Assembly (NCBI GenBank): GCA_018606805.1
Contig: JAGYWI010000012.1
Coordinates: 27,859 to 89,527 of the forward strand
Length of the DNA: 61,669 bases
Origin: Candidatus Magnetomicrobium cryptolimnococcus
Lineage (GTDB): Bacteria > Nitrospirota > Thermodesulfovibrionia > Thermodesulfovibrionales > Magnetobacteriaceae
Direction of reading: 5' to 3'
Under the pieces are notes generated by a model, which made no database searches, was not told where the DNA came from, and saw only the letters and a list, made by a program, of their open reading frames with translations. Below are positions 35,088-44,600 of this stretch, in pieces. The first letter of the stretch is position 1. Each line of letters begins with the position of its first letter. Both the position numbers and the translations under genes were made by a program.

Positions 35088-35990
35088 ATGATGAGGGCAT
35101 CTAAAGTTTTACTAATAGGTATAGCTATTTTGTTACTTATTTCTTTCCAGTTGTATGCTGAATCTAATAATATGGAAGGTGCAGGCATATGTTTAAAGGA
35201 CAATCTTGGTGGTGAGTGGCTGTTAGAAAGTAGCGGTAATGGAATTGTAGGTAGTGTTACTTATGAAACGGTTAATTGCAGCTGGGATGTTTTAGGTGGT
35301 AACGAAGGGCTTCATTTTGGATTATCTATGAGCAATGGTCAAGGCTCATGTTGTACCACAGGATATGCATCAGGATACGTTAACAGCATGAATCCAATGA
35401 CAGCAGATGGTGAGTTAAGCACTGATTGTGGTCATTACTTTGGTGCAGTAAAGTGGTATGGCTGTGAAGATGGAGGGGCTAATCAGTGTCCTTCGGCAAC
35501 TCCTTATCGTTGTCAAGATGGTAGTTGTGTAATTAATACGAGCGATTGTGGGGGTGCAAACCAATGTCCACAAGACACTCCTTTTAGATGTCAAAATGGT
35601 AGCTGTGTTGCTAATATAAGTGATTGTGGGGGCTCTAATAATAACCAATGCCCACAGGCAACACCTTTTAAGTGTCAAAATGGTAGCTGTGTTGCTAATA
35701 TAAGTGATTGTGGTGGCTCTAATAATAATCAATGCCCGCAAGCAACACCGTTTAAGTGCCAAAACGGTAGCTGTGTTGCTAACATAAGTGATTGTGGTGG
35801 CTCTAATAATAATCAATGCCCGCAAGCAACACCGTTTAAGTGCCAAAACGGTAGCTGTGTTGCTAACATAAGTGATTGTGGGGGTTCTAACAATAATCAA
35901 TGTCCGCAGGCAACGCCGTTTAAGTGCCAAAACGGTAGCTGTGTTGCTAACATAAGTGATTGTGGGGGTTCTAATATACCATTATATTAG
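35088..35990 (+). CDS. Secreted cysteine-rich repeat protein (LDL-receptor-class-A-like repeats)
   Basis: 300 residues from ATG 35088. A signal peptide (residues 1-24, ending LYAES) is followed by a ~100-residue domain with several cysteines, then six tandem units of 26-28 residues with the pattern CP..TPF.CQNGSCV....DCGGS. The unit holds four cysteines and resembles the LDL-receptor class A signature (C..F.C.NG.C....DC). The last four units are nearly identical at the DNA level. It should be exported and disulphide-bonded. Neighbours give no functional hint: fur on the left (divergent), hairpin-rich DNA on the right. Confidence 0.85.
   Translation: MMRASKVLLIGIAILLLISFQLYAESNNMEGAGICLKDNLGGEWLLESSGNGIVGSVTYETVNCSWDVLGGNEGLHFGLSMSNGQGSCCTTGYASGYVNSMNPMTADGELSTDCGHYFGAVKWYGCEDGGANQCPSATPYRCQDGSCVINTSDCGGANQCPQDTPFRCQNGSCVANISDCGGSNNNQCPQATPFKCQNGSCVANISDCGGSNNNQCPQATPFKCQNGSCVANISDCGGSNNNQCPQATPFKCQNGSCVANISDCGGSNNNQCPQATPFKCQNGSCVANISDCGGSNIPLY
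35622..35974 (+). repeat. Tandem 84-bp coding repeats
   Basis: Four near-identical 84-bp units encode the repeats of the Cys-rich secreted protein. Copies three and four differ from one another by only a few bases, pointing to recent expansion or gene conversion; the number may vary between strains. Confidence 0.85.
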
Positions 35991-36015
35991 AATTTTAGAA
36001 GGAATGTGAGTATCT

Positions 36016-36314
36016 TCTGGTGCGTTTACGCACCAGACAAAGAAAAGAGTCAGAGGGGGTCTTCTCTCAGGGGGAGAGTTTTTTTTCTCCCCCTGATTGC
36101 ACCAAAGCGTCTATGGGGAAATGGCGCGGCCGTAAAAGAAAGCCGTTTTTGGCTTTCTTTGAGGTCAGCGCGCTTTCCCCATAGACGCTTTAGCTGTTAT
36201 GTAAGTATAGATGTGGTATAAACTCCAGATAAGCACGTAATGGGTCAAGGGGTCATTCGACCCCTTGCAGGTAGGGGGTTTAAAAGGGGGAAGGACAGAG
36301 TCCTTCCCCCTTTT
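36016..36314. repeat. Cluster of five strong hairpins
   Basis: Five perfect stems lie in 300 bp: TCTGGTGCG/CGCACCAGA (36016-36037, loop TTTA), TCAGGGGGAG/CTCCCCCTGA (36067-36096), an 18-bp outer stem AAAGCGTCTATGGGGAAA (36104-36121 with 36174-36191) enclosing AAAGAAAGCC/GGCTTTCTTT (36135-36160), CAAGGGGTC/GACCCCTTG (36246-36267), and the 15-bp stem AAAAGGGGGAAGGAC (36282-36296 with 36300-36314). The last is probably a bidirectional terminator of the convergent genes. I see no gene here. Confidence 0.85.
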
Positions 36315-36334
36315 GTCTCTTTCTTTTTCTTTAT

Positions 36335-37801
36335 CTACCAGAATTTTTTTATTTGAAAACCTTTTAAATATATTGACCTTTTTAATGATAAAATAAAAAG
36401 AATAGACATTAGTGCATAAAAAAATAACAAAGATAGTAATAATTCTACATATTTATTAACTGTTATGGTAGAAAATGCGATTATTGGTGTCCCTATTGCT
36501 ATACACATGGCTGGCAATGTCCAGTAGAAATCTTTCATATGTTTGTGTAAGTGTTTAAATGTGTAATGGTACTTATTTTTTACAAAAGCCACCAGTGATA
36601 GAAGTAATACTAAAAATGAAATATCGCTTGCAACGGAGACACCATTAATACCAAATCCGAGCCATATTGCAAAAATACAGAGCATTACGTTTAATATAAG
36701 CACAACAGTAATTATAATTGCAGCCTTAATTTGCCAGTTATTAGCAACAATAATTCCTCTTACGGCATAGGCAAGAGAGAAAAAATAGCAACCGACGATA
36801 ACTATTTGTGTTGGTATAATGCCCGGAATATATTTTGGAAGTACAATTTCGACAAAAATAGGCATGGTGAAAAAAGCCCCACCAATTAGAAATGGCATAA
36901 AATATGCTGTGTAGGCAAGTGGTTTGAAGAAAAAATCAAAGAGTGCTTCCTCCTTTTTATTTTCGTCAAATGATTCCATTAAGTGAGGTTCTACGACGTC
37001 TCTAGCATCAATGGGAATTTGCATTAGAAAGTTAAATACTAAGCCAGTTATGGCGTAAAAGCCCAGTTGTTTATGGTCAAGAAAGACGGCAACTACGAGC
37101 TTATCTGATGTGCTGACGAGCTCGTTTGTTATGTTATAAATCATAATAGGAAATCCCTTTTTAACAAGATGAATAAATTCTTTTAAATGAAAACCGGCTT
37201 CTATTGTTACGGGGGCATTTTTCCTAAGATAAATAACTATAATGACTAATGTAATAACACTTGCCATGTATAAGCCGTATATGTGAAAAAAATAGATTAA
37301 TGCAACGTTTAATACTACGGCAATGGATGCCCTTTTGTAGTTTGCAAAGCTAACTATTTTGAAGTCTTTATATGCGGCCAAGTAGTTAAAATAGTAATCA
37401 AAGTACCAGTTTAGTAAAACGATAATGCACACGGTGATAAGCCCTATCCTAAAAACCAAACTTATGTCTGCCCAAATAGCATATACGATTATGCAGGCAA
37501 CCACCGGTAGGGTCATAAAAAGTGAGCCATAGTACGTAGTTGATTCAATAATCTTACACCGTTGTCTATCTTTTCTTGCCTTATAAAATGGCAAAAGGTA
37601 GAACATTGAGTTACGTGTACCAAGGTGAAGGTAAGTGGCATAGGTTATAAAGATAGAGAGCAGATTCCACAGGCCATAAAGCTCAGGGGTTAGCAGTTTT
37701 GGTTTAATAAATACATTGATTATTCCACAAAAGCGCTGGTATATGTTACTTGAAGTATATCGGCTTATACTTTTTAATATTGACTCTTTATGTGGGCTCA
37801 T
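36335..37801 (-). CDS. Oligosaccharide flippase, Wzx-type (MOP superfamily)
   Basis: 488 residues, 12-14 membrane segments. The N-terminus (ILKSISRYTSSNIYQRF) and early loops (KLLTPELYGLWNLLSIFI) resemble flippases of the polysaccharide-synthesis cluster, although it is only distantly related to the one at 17169. It follows a methyltransferase and a deacetylase on the same strand (22 bp gap) and would move lipid-linked oligosaccharide across the inner membrane. Confidence 0.82.
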   Translation of the reverse strand: MSPHKESILKSISRYTSSNIYQRFCGIINVFIKPKLLTPELYGLWNLLSIFITYATYLHLGTRNSMFYLLPFYKARKDRQRCKIIESTTYYGSLFMTLPVVACIIVYAIWADISLVFRIGLITVCIIVLLNWYFDYYFNYLAAYKDFKIVSFANYKRASIAVVLNVALIYFFHIYGLYMASVITLVIIVIYLRKNAPVTIEAGFHLKEFIHLVKKGFPIMIYNITNELVSTSDKLVVAVFLDHKQLGFYAITGLVFNFLMQIPIDARDVVEPHLMESFDENKKEEALFDFFFKPLAYTAYFMPFLIGGAFFTMPIFVEIVLPKYIPGIIPTQIVIVGCYFFSLAYAVRGIIVANNWQIKAAIIITVVLILNVMLCIFAIWLGFGINGVSVASDISFLVLLLSLVAFVKNKYHYTFKHLHKHMKDFYWTLPAMCIAIGTPIIAFSTITVNKYVELLLSLLFFYALMSILFILSLKRSIYLKGFQIKKFW

Positions 37802-37822
37802 ACAGTGGTTCGATTAAACATA

Positions 37823-38560
37823 TTATTTATATGCCCTGATGGTAATAACCATTTGGTATCTAATGTCTTTTTCATCTAACTCCTTTTGTTTAAGTTCTTC
37901 GGCGGCAATGCCATGTAAAAACGAACATGCGGATAACACATTTCCGTGCGTCTCTATAGAGAGCTTTTCAGGTTTAAAGACACGACTAAACAGCTCTTTT
38001 ATAGCGAAATCTGTAAATCTCCAGTAATCACCATACAAAGGTGCAGTAGACCTATCTACCATTGAAATGACCGGCACTGTGGCAAGTAGAATGCCGCCCG
38101 GTTTAAGGATTCTATAAAGCGTATTAACAGCACTTTGTACATCGTAAATATAGTGCAATGTGCTTGTACATATGATACAATCGAATGTGTCTGAGGATAT
38201 TATGTTATCGGCATCGGTAAGGTCAGCTATGATGGTTGCTTGTGGATTATCGTGTTCTTTGGAGAGCACATCTGATTTAGTTACATATTGATTTCCGTAA
38301 CAAACGGTGTATCCGTTATCTTTCATTTCAAGGACATGGCCAGCGATGTCTTTTTTATTAGCATCAAGAAATTTTTCTATATAATAGCGGTCAATAGGTG
38401 TACCGCGCTCTTGCCCATATCTACTACTTATCGGTGCTGTACGTCTGAGATTACCAAAGCTTACAAGCTTAAAAGGCGGCCATAAAAGAGTTTTTATAAT
38501 AACACGATAATGGTTGGGAGCTAACAGTTTTTTCATTTTCTTTTTTAGACTATCTTTCAT
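37823..38560 (-). CDS. SAM-dependent methyltransferase, class I
   Basis: 245 residues. Class I features include ILEM-like acidic loop (HVLEMKDNGYTVCYG), TIIADLTDADNI, FDCIICTSTLHYIYD and ILKPGGILLATVP. A GGAGG site precedes ATG 38560, which overlaps the stop of the upstream deacetylase by 4 bp (ATGA). In this context it probably methylates a sugar or lipid-linked intermediate of a surface polysaccharide. The substrate is not shown. Confidence 0.85.
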   Translation of the reverse strand: MKDSLKKKMKKLLAPNHYRVIIKTLLWPPFKLVSFGNLRRTAPISSRYGQERGTPIDRYYIEKFLDANKKDIAGHVLEMKDNGYTVCYGNQYVTKSDVLSKEHDNPQATIIADLTDADNIISSDTFDCIICTSTLHYIYDVQSAVNTLYRILKPGGILLATVPVISMVDRSTAPLYGDYWRFTDFAIKELFSRVFKPEKLSIETHGNVLSACSFLHGIAAEELKQKELDEKDIRYQMVITIRAYK

Positions 38561-39612
38561 TGGTTATATGAAACCTCCTTATCAACTAATTGTTTTTGAT
38601 TTACAGGTTTAATCAATTTGTTAACTGTGGTTCTCATGTTTTTGTAAAATATCTGATACCAAATTTTTTGGGATGTATTATTAAAATTTGTAAGTTCAAT
38701 TCTATGTAAATAGTACATGCTAACATCATTATTAGGTATGGGGTGTGAAGAGAAAACCTTTTTTGCCCCCTCTTGACAAATAAGACTTATTTGCCGTTTT
38801 TCAAAGCAAGTGAATTGTTGACCAAAGGGAAAGGCAAATAATTTACAGCTATTTGGGTATTTACTAAGAGCAGTGTCATTTTTCCTATATGAATCTATTA
38901 GCTCTGTATCACTTAATAAAAGTGCAACGTCATGATTATATAGGTGGTTGCCAAAAAACAGTATGTTTTCAGATGCGACCATATTCAAGTCATCTGGTGT
39001 GGCAAAATCCCCAATAAAGCGTTTTATCTCATGGTTCAAGTCAAGGTTATTGTCTTGAAGAAAAGAAAGCACAAGCTCCCGTGAACACGATAAAAATAAC
39101 GGTGTCCTTATTTTATCTTTTGTAAGATTAGCGTATAAATAATTGCAAAAATCTGAGCGTTTTTCGCATAAATAGGTTATAAGTCCAGCCCAAAAAGCAG
39201 TCCCTTCATTTATAGGCTCCATATTTAAAAAAACGATAGCTGGTACATTATGTTTTTTTAATATGCTGTATGCCTGTGTAAAGACGTTTTTAAGTCCATC
39301 GTCAAACGTGATTAATGCCGCATTTGGCGGGATATTACCATCAATAAGCGATTTTGGTGTTATTACGTTGAATGTTTTTTTTATGTAACCTATTTGGTAA
39401 TCAAACACATTGGGATTTACGTATAAGTTATACATACGGCTAAACTCACTCGGTGTATTGGTAACGTCATGGTATATAAAAATGGTGAGTGATTTTTTTA
39501 ATATACTTGGACCACTAAACTCTAAATATGTACCAATAGTTGTTGCAACAATATGCTTAAAAAACCTTTTAAAAATCTTAGTTTGTTTCTTATACATTGT
39601 TGTAAACCCCAT
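38557..39612 (-). CDS. Polysaccharide deacetylase family protein (NodB-like)
   Basis: 351 residues. NodB features: FIYHDVTNTPSEF near residue 46, LITFDDGLKNVF (metal-binding TFDDG motif) near residue 95, and FFGNHLYNHDVALL (HxxxH-type metal ligands) near residue 220. It would remove acetyl groups from sugars. A shorter start at 39597 is possible; neither has a strong ribosome site. First gene of a three-gene polysaccharide operon. Confidence 0.85.
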   Translation of the reverse strand: MGFTTMYKKQTKIFKRFFKHIVATTIGTYLEFSGPSILKKSLTIFIYHDVTNTPSEFSRMYNLYVNPNVFDYQIGYIKKTFNVITPKSLIDGNIPPNAALITFDDGLKNVFTQAYSILKKHNVPAIVFLNMEPINEGTAFWAGLITYLCEKRSDFCNYLYANLTKDKIRTPLFLSCSRELVLSFLQDNNLDLNHEIKRFIGDFATPDDLNMVASENILFFGNHLYNHDVALLLSDTELIDSYRKNDTALSKYPNSCKLFAFPFGQQFTCFEKRQISLICQEGAKKVFSSHPIPNNDVSMYYLHRIELTNFNNTSQKIWYQIFYKNMRTTVNKLIKPVNQKQLVDKEVSYNQ

Positions 39613-39668
39613 TTATTTTTTTGTATAGATATTACCAAAAAAGTAGATAATTTGTAAATAGAGTAAAA

Positions 39669-39808
39669 TATAGCGCATTCGATTTGATAATGACACATAA
39701 AATAGGGCAGACACCAGGTCTGCCCCTACGATGTACATATTTTTGTAGGGGCGAACCTATGGGGCAAGCCCTTAATTTTTGTTACCTATTAAATCTAAAT
39801 GCGCTATA
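39669..39808. mobile_element. MITE-like element, complete 140-bp copy
   Basis: Both ends are present: left TATAGCGCATTCGATTTGAT and right, read inward on the minus strand, TATAGCGCATTTAGATTTAA then TAGGTAACAA, about 28-30 bp of imperfect terminal inverted repeats. Inside lie the hairpin GGGCAGAC-ACCAG-GTCTGCCC and GTAGGGGCGAACC. It codes for nothing. This is the reference copy for fragments at 20252, 22544, 30247, 7034 and 41383. No transposase with matching ends is visible in the window. Confidence 0.85.
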
Positions 39809-39919
39809 ATATTAAAACGATTTAAGTGAAAAGGCTCAAAAGTTACCTCTCCACTCTTTGGAAGTGTACCTTTACACCTTACCTATATCGAACTCTTTAT
39901 GACTTTTAGTCCATATGTA

Positions 39920-40120
39920 CTACTTAATAACATCAGCTATATGCATATCAGTTTTAAGCAGTGAATTTACAACAGTAGATAAATCCAAATTCTTTTTTTC
40001 TGCTATACTTTTGACAAAAGATAGCACCTCAGATTCAAGATAAATTGGGGTATTTAATATAGCATCAGGATTATAAAATTTACCCCTTTCTCCTTGTGAA
40101 AAATCATATTCGTTTTTCAT
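39920..40120 (-). CDS. BrnA-like antitoxin
   Basis: 66 residues. It begins MKNEYDFSQGERGKFYNP and has a ribbon-helix-helix-like C-terminal half (IYLESEVLSFVKSIAEKK then DLSTVVNSLLKTD). The ATG overlaps the stop of the upstream toxin frame by 4 bp (ATGA), the usual BrnT-BrnA layout, with the toxin first. BrnA binds the toxin and the operator DNA. Confidence 0.8.
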   Translation of the reverse strand: MKNEYDFSQGERGKFYNPDAILNTPIYLESEVLSFVKSIAEKKNLDLSTVVNSLLKTDMHIADVIK

Positions 40121-40425
40121 TTATGTTGCCCTCTATATTGTTCTTTTTCATTTTTTGTTGCTTTTCTGCTTGAAATTATCCGAATATCTATATTGTATTT
40201 ATCAATTTCATCATATGTGTGATGAACAACAAGCAAAGTACCACACTCTGTTAAACCTAAAGTAACCCATCTCTCTTCATTTTCACTATGTTCTTTGTCA
40301 TAAATAGATATAGTATTTGAATCTTTAAAAACAGTTACAGATTGTTCAAAGCTAACATTGTGTTTCCTCTTATTTATCCTATCTTTTTTTCAATCCCATT
40401 TAAAGTTATAATGTAATCTGTCCAT
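40117..40425 (-). pseudogene. BrnT-type toxin with an in-frame TGA at codon 12
   Basis: From ATG 40425 the frame reads MDRLHYNFKWD, then TGA (40390-40392), then KKDRINKRKHNVSFEQS and continues without a stop to 40117. The parts after the stop match the BrnT (RelE-fold ribonuclease) family: RINKRKHNVSFE, EERWVTLGLTECGTLLVV, and DIRIISSRKATKNEKEQY. The downstream antitoxin still overlaps the toxin stop. A single base change (for example from TGG, CGA, GGA or AGA) would explain the TGA. A selenocysteine reading is unlikely because this position is not cysteine in the family. Confidence 0.8.
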
Positions 40426-40559
40426 GTTTTTTGATTTATAACGTTGCAGCTATCTAAATTTTTTACAAATTTATACCACCACACCTTAAAGATAGATATA
40501 TATAATTATTATAACACAGATTGAATGACGATAGGGGGACTAGAGTATTACCTTATTTC
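40426..40559. other. Short intergenic region with no feature seen
   Basis: The 134 bp between the toxin frame and the kinase-like gene hold AT-rich DNA only. A promoter for brnTA is expected here on the minus strand, but I cannot fix its elements. Confidence 0.3.
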
Positions 40560-41324
40560 TTATTTTTTTCTTTTTTTCCAATTATACCATATTATTTCGT
40601 TACTACCTTTAGGATAAATTAGTCTTTTAATCTTTCTATAAGGTGTACCAAAGAGTCTATCATACCATGTATTTAAGATGGTTTTTTTTGTAAGCTTGTC
40701 TTCTTGCTCGGTAAGGATATATGGTTTAAAACGTTTCTTATGTTTATATATATGGTAAATGTCTTCTTTAACAAGTAGATTAAAAATATGGTCTGTTAAT
40801 TTACCAATGAGGCCGTTACGCCTTTTAAAAGGCATACTTATTTGAAAATCAATTAAATATGGGGACATGTCGTTGCTAACCAAGATATTACCCAGTTTAT
40901 TGAGGTCAAGATAAAATATTCGCCGTTTATGGAGTTCGTCAATAATAGTTTTTAAGCGTTCAAAAAAATCGTCCGGCAGTGGAGAGTCGGGGGTAATTTC
41001 ATGAAGAGTCTTACCTTCAATATATGCGTGAAAAAAACCGTTTTTACCATATCGTGGTCCTACTGATGGGACATATTCTACGTCTTTTAGCTCATTGTAA
41101 AGGGCGTACTCCCTTTTTGAAAAAAACACCGCTAATGGTCTTAGCATAAAGCCAAAGATAAATCGAAAGTCAGATATTTTTAAAACAAAACGCTTGTTAT
41201 TTGCACCTTTATACAATATATTTACTGAAAAAAAGTCTTCTTTTAAAACCTTTTCAAATTGATATATTGTACCGTCTATGGTTACTTCATCTGGATATTG
41301 GTTTTGTCTTGTATGTGTATTCAT
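40560..41324 (-). CDS. Protein-kinase-like fold protein (LPS/Kdo-kinase or RIO-like)
   Basis: 254 residues. Kinase-fold signatures: RFVLKISDFRF (ATP-binding Lys region), YALYNELKDVEYVP, catalytic-loop-like FYLDLNKLGNILV (HxDLxxxN form with Tyr for His) and LIDFQIS (DFG position). This is typical of lipopolysaccharide core/Kdo kinase-like and aminoglycoside-phosphotransferase-like enzymes in surface-polysaccharide regions. Highly basic C-terminus. Likely phosphorylates a sugar or lipid in the envelope; substrate not known. Confidence 0.75.
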   Translation of the reverse strand: MNTHTRQNQYPDEVTIDGTIYQFEKVLKEDFFSVNILYKGANNKRFVLKISDFRFIFGFMLRPLAVFFSKREYALYNELKDVEYVPSVGPRYGKNGFFHAYIEGKTLHEITPDSPLPDDFFERLKTIIDELHKRRIFYLDLNKLGNILVSNDMSPYLIDFQISMPFKRRNGLIGKLTDHIFNLLVKEDIYHIYKHKKRFKPYILTEQEDKLTKKTILNTWYDRLFGTPYRKIKRLIYPKGSNEIIWYNWKKRKK

Positions 41325-41382
41325 GTTTCATTACATTGTATTAATTAAGGAATAAACATCAAATATTGGGTGCATATAACAT

Positions 41383-41475
41383 GGCACTATAGGCGGACAC
41401 CCAGCACTACCCCTAAACATCTATTACGTAGGGGCAAACATATGTACGTATGGGCGAACATATAGGTTCGCCCGC
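41383..41475. repeat. MITE-like hairpin fragment
   Basis: Contains GGGCGAAC-ATATAG-GTTCGCCC at about 41452-41473 and GTAGGGGCAAAC, pieces of the MITE-like core, with no terminal repeats. The interval 41325-41505 holds no gene. Confidence 0.6.
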
Positions 41476-41505
41476 ACTTTTTTTATAAAAACCAACGGTT
41501 TGAGA

Positions 41506-41601
41506 TTAACCTCTCTTACGTCTGAACTTCATCTTTCTTCTTAGTTTCTTATGTTTGTGTTTTGTTATCTTTTTTTTACGCCATTTTTTAACATTTCCCA
41601 C
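41506..41601 (-). CDS. AURKAIP1/COX24-like mini-protein (basic, 31 residues)
   Basis: From GTG 41601, with GGAGAG ten bases upstream, a 31-residue basic protein reads MGNVKKWRKKKITKHKHKKL and ends RRKRG. It matches the bacterial AURKAIP1/COX24-domain family (start MxNVKKWRKKKIxKHKxKK), small arginine/lysine-rich proteins thought to associate with the ribosome. It lies 14 bp after the end of the activase gene on the same strand, so it is probably in the same transcript. Confidence 0.85.
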   Translation of the reverse strand: MGNVKKWRKKKITKHKHKKLRRKMKFRRKRG

Positions 41602-41615
41602 TCAAAAACTCTCCT

Positions 41616-44600
41616 TTATTTTGAATAAAACGTATTTTTTGCCTGCTCTATAAAAGCCTCCAAGTGCAATCCAACGACATTGGACTCTGTACCATCGTAC
41701 GGTAAGCTAATGCACGGCACACCATACTGTTTAGTTATAGACCTCATAAGGGCAGTAACGATAGTACCCGGCATACATCCAAATGGCATCACATTAACAA
41801 TTCCTGAAGCGCCACGCTCTATCAGATCAACCGCCTTTCCTATACTCAAAATCGTTTCCCCTGCAAAAGATTCATGCACGTAGGGACTTGCCTTTTTAAG
41901 TAAATGCCGTATTTCCGGCTCATGCGCTGTATCAAGAAAACCGTCAAAATACCTATTATAGCGATGTTCTATTGTTTTCTGATACACGCCTGTAAAAAGA
42001 AAATCTATGATACCAGACATATATTTTTTTATCAAGGAATTTTTAAGGCTAAAGTAATTTATATAATACGTCCACTCCTCAACAGGAGAAAGCCATACCC
42101 ATGAGCCAAGGGTTTCTAGTTTTCTTATAAGGTTTTCATTTGAAAATCGGTTACTCCTTACAAAAATCTCACCAACAACGCCTATCATTGGCTTAGATTT
42201 TTTGTTATTTACCGGTATGTTTTCAAAATCACGTCTCATATTAATCAATGTATCATCTACATCTTTATCGTTTTTTCTTAACATATCAAATAGTCTCTGC
42301 TTATATAGTATGTATAAGGCCTCAGCTGCCCCATGTTGTTTTTCAAAAGGTCTTGTTTCATGAAGACACTTAACTAAAAGCTCATAGGCGATGATGCCCT
42401 GCCACGTCCTTTTTACAAAATCTGTACCAGCTATGCCTAAATCCTTATAAAAAGTAGTGTCCTGTACTGGTGCAAATATTTGCACATCGTTAAGGCCAGC
42501 CTTATCAAGGATAAGTTTTTGAAAGACATTGTACTGGCCAAATCTGCAAGGGCCTGTGCCTGATGGCATAAAAAAGACAGAGTTATGTTTATCAAAGCCA
42601 TCTGAAAACACCTTTTTTAACATATCCCCGCTAGTTACGGCACAAGGGTAGCATTCCTTGCCGGAGACAAACCGCTTACCAATAGCGATAGACTCGGCAT
42701 CCGTATCTGGCAAAACTTCTGAGTTGACCCCGCAGTACTGAAAGCCAGCAGCAAGGGCGTAAGCGTGGTCAGACATTGGGGGAATGTACACGGTCTTTGT
42801 GTTATTTATGTTAATAAGTGCTGGGGCTTCAACTTTTTGATTAATAGGTAGAAGCACTTTTTGTGATTTACCGTTTCTTCTATTAGCAATGCTATCTAAG
42901 AAAGCCTCACAGCGCGTAATAGCGCCAGCATCTGCGCTGTGTTCATCTATTTCAAGGTGTAAAAACGGCTTATCGCCCATTTCCTCAGCAAAATATTTTA
43001 AAATAAACGAATCCGGTCCACAGTTAAAGTTTCCTATATAGATAGGGTACAGTAGCGGATGATTTTTAATAAACCGAGCAGCCTGTAAAATCCGCTGCCC
43101 ACTACGCCAGTACATATTTGACCATTTATCTTTAATCGTTATGCTATCAAGTGGCAACATGTCCATAGGTATGGACTTCACATTTAAAGTAGCCAGCTTT
43201 TCCGGTATCTGCAGGTTAATCCCACTATCAAAGGAATTGTATGCCCTGCCCACTATAACTATGCTGGTTTCATTTATTGATGAAATAACCTCTTGCGCCT
43301 TTTTGGTAAATGCTTCTTTAAAACGTTTTTGTACCTCCCACGCCTTTTTAAGCGCTGCGGTTATTTTAGCCGTACTTACCTTATGAAAATAGCGCTCTAT
43401 TTCCTTTATTAGTGAGCGCTCAGGGCGTGTAAAATCCACTATGGGTCTTAGTAGCTGCATATTATCAAAAGCTGCATTTGCCACATAGGGGATAGTCTGA
43501 GTATACGGACACGGTGCTGCCTTTTCAAACTCCTCATCGTTTGTGCTTAGGTTAACATAAGACGGTATAAGGAGCATATCAATCCCGCTATCTATAAGGT
43601 ATTTTACATGCCCGTGGGCTACCTTAACCGGAAAGCATGATTCAGAAAGTACGGTCTCTACCCCCTTATTGACTACCTGACGGTTTGTCCTTGGTGAAAC
43701 CTTGGGCATATATCCAAGCTCGTAGACAAGGGTTGTCCAAAATGGTAAGAAATCGTGCATTAAAAAGATAAAAGGAATACCTACGATACCTCTGTTACCA
43801 CCGTTAGAGGCATTTTTTAGCTCTTCGTATGGCTTCCACAAAAGCTCATCACGGAATTGAAAAAGGTTTTCAATATTTGGTTTATGTTTTTTATTAATAT
43901 CATATTTTTCGCACCGTCCACCATAAAACAAAGCGCCCCGCTCACCAGTAATGTTTACCCTGTTAATCTCACACAGATTAGAACACCCTTTACACTCAAA
44001 GGAGTTTACCGTATAGGGGCGTTCAAAGATACTAAAGCCTTTAAATGCGCTCTGTACAGGTTTTTCAAGGTATTTGTCTCTGGCAAAAAGCGCCATGCCA
44101 ATAGCCCCTGTAACTTCATGATGCCTTGGCACTGTAATACTTTGCCCAGTATACTTTTCAAAAGCAGCAACCACAGCCTTATTAAAAGCCGTCCCGCCTT
44201 GAAAGAAGATGTTTTTGCCAATTTTTTTACCAGCAACTACCCGGTTTATGTAGTTTTCCACAATGGAATAGGCAAGGCCAGCTAGTAAATCGCCTCGATT
44301 AGCGCCCTTTTGTAGGTTTGCCATAAGCGAGTTTTCCATGAAAACGGTACACCGCTCACCTAGATTAATAGCCCCATCTGATGAAAACGCTATATCTGCA
44401 AACTCCCCCTTAATTGATATATTAAGTTTTTCGGCCTGCTCTTCTAAAAAAGACCCAGTGCCCGCAGCACAAGCCTTGTTCATTTCAAAATCAACAATAA
44501 CACCATCCTCTATGGCTATGTATTTAGAGTCCTGCCCGCCGATTTCAAATATAGTATCAACCGTTTTATCTATATGAATAGCAGCAGTGGCCTGCGCTGT

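Noticed and set aside
35415..35930. Minus-strand open frame across the cysteine-rich repeats
   Set aside because: It is an artefact of the 84-bp repeat unit; the plus-strand protein has a signal peptide and a strong ribosome site.
36006..36221. Plus-strand frame across the hairpin cluster
   Set aside because: The frame covers perfect inverted repeats with no ribosome site; the encoded peptide has no family features.
40390..40392. TGA in the BrnT frame as a selenocysteine codon
   Set aside because: This position is not a conserved Cys in BrnT and no strong hairpin is evident just downstream. A nonsense mutation is simpler.
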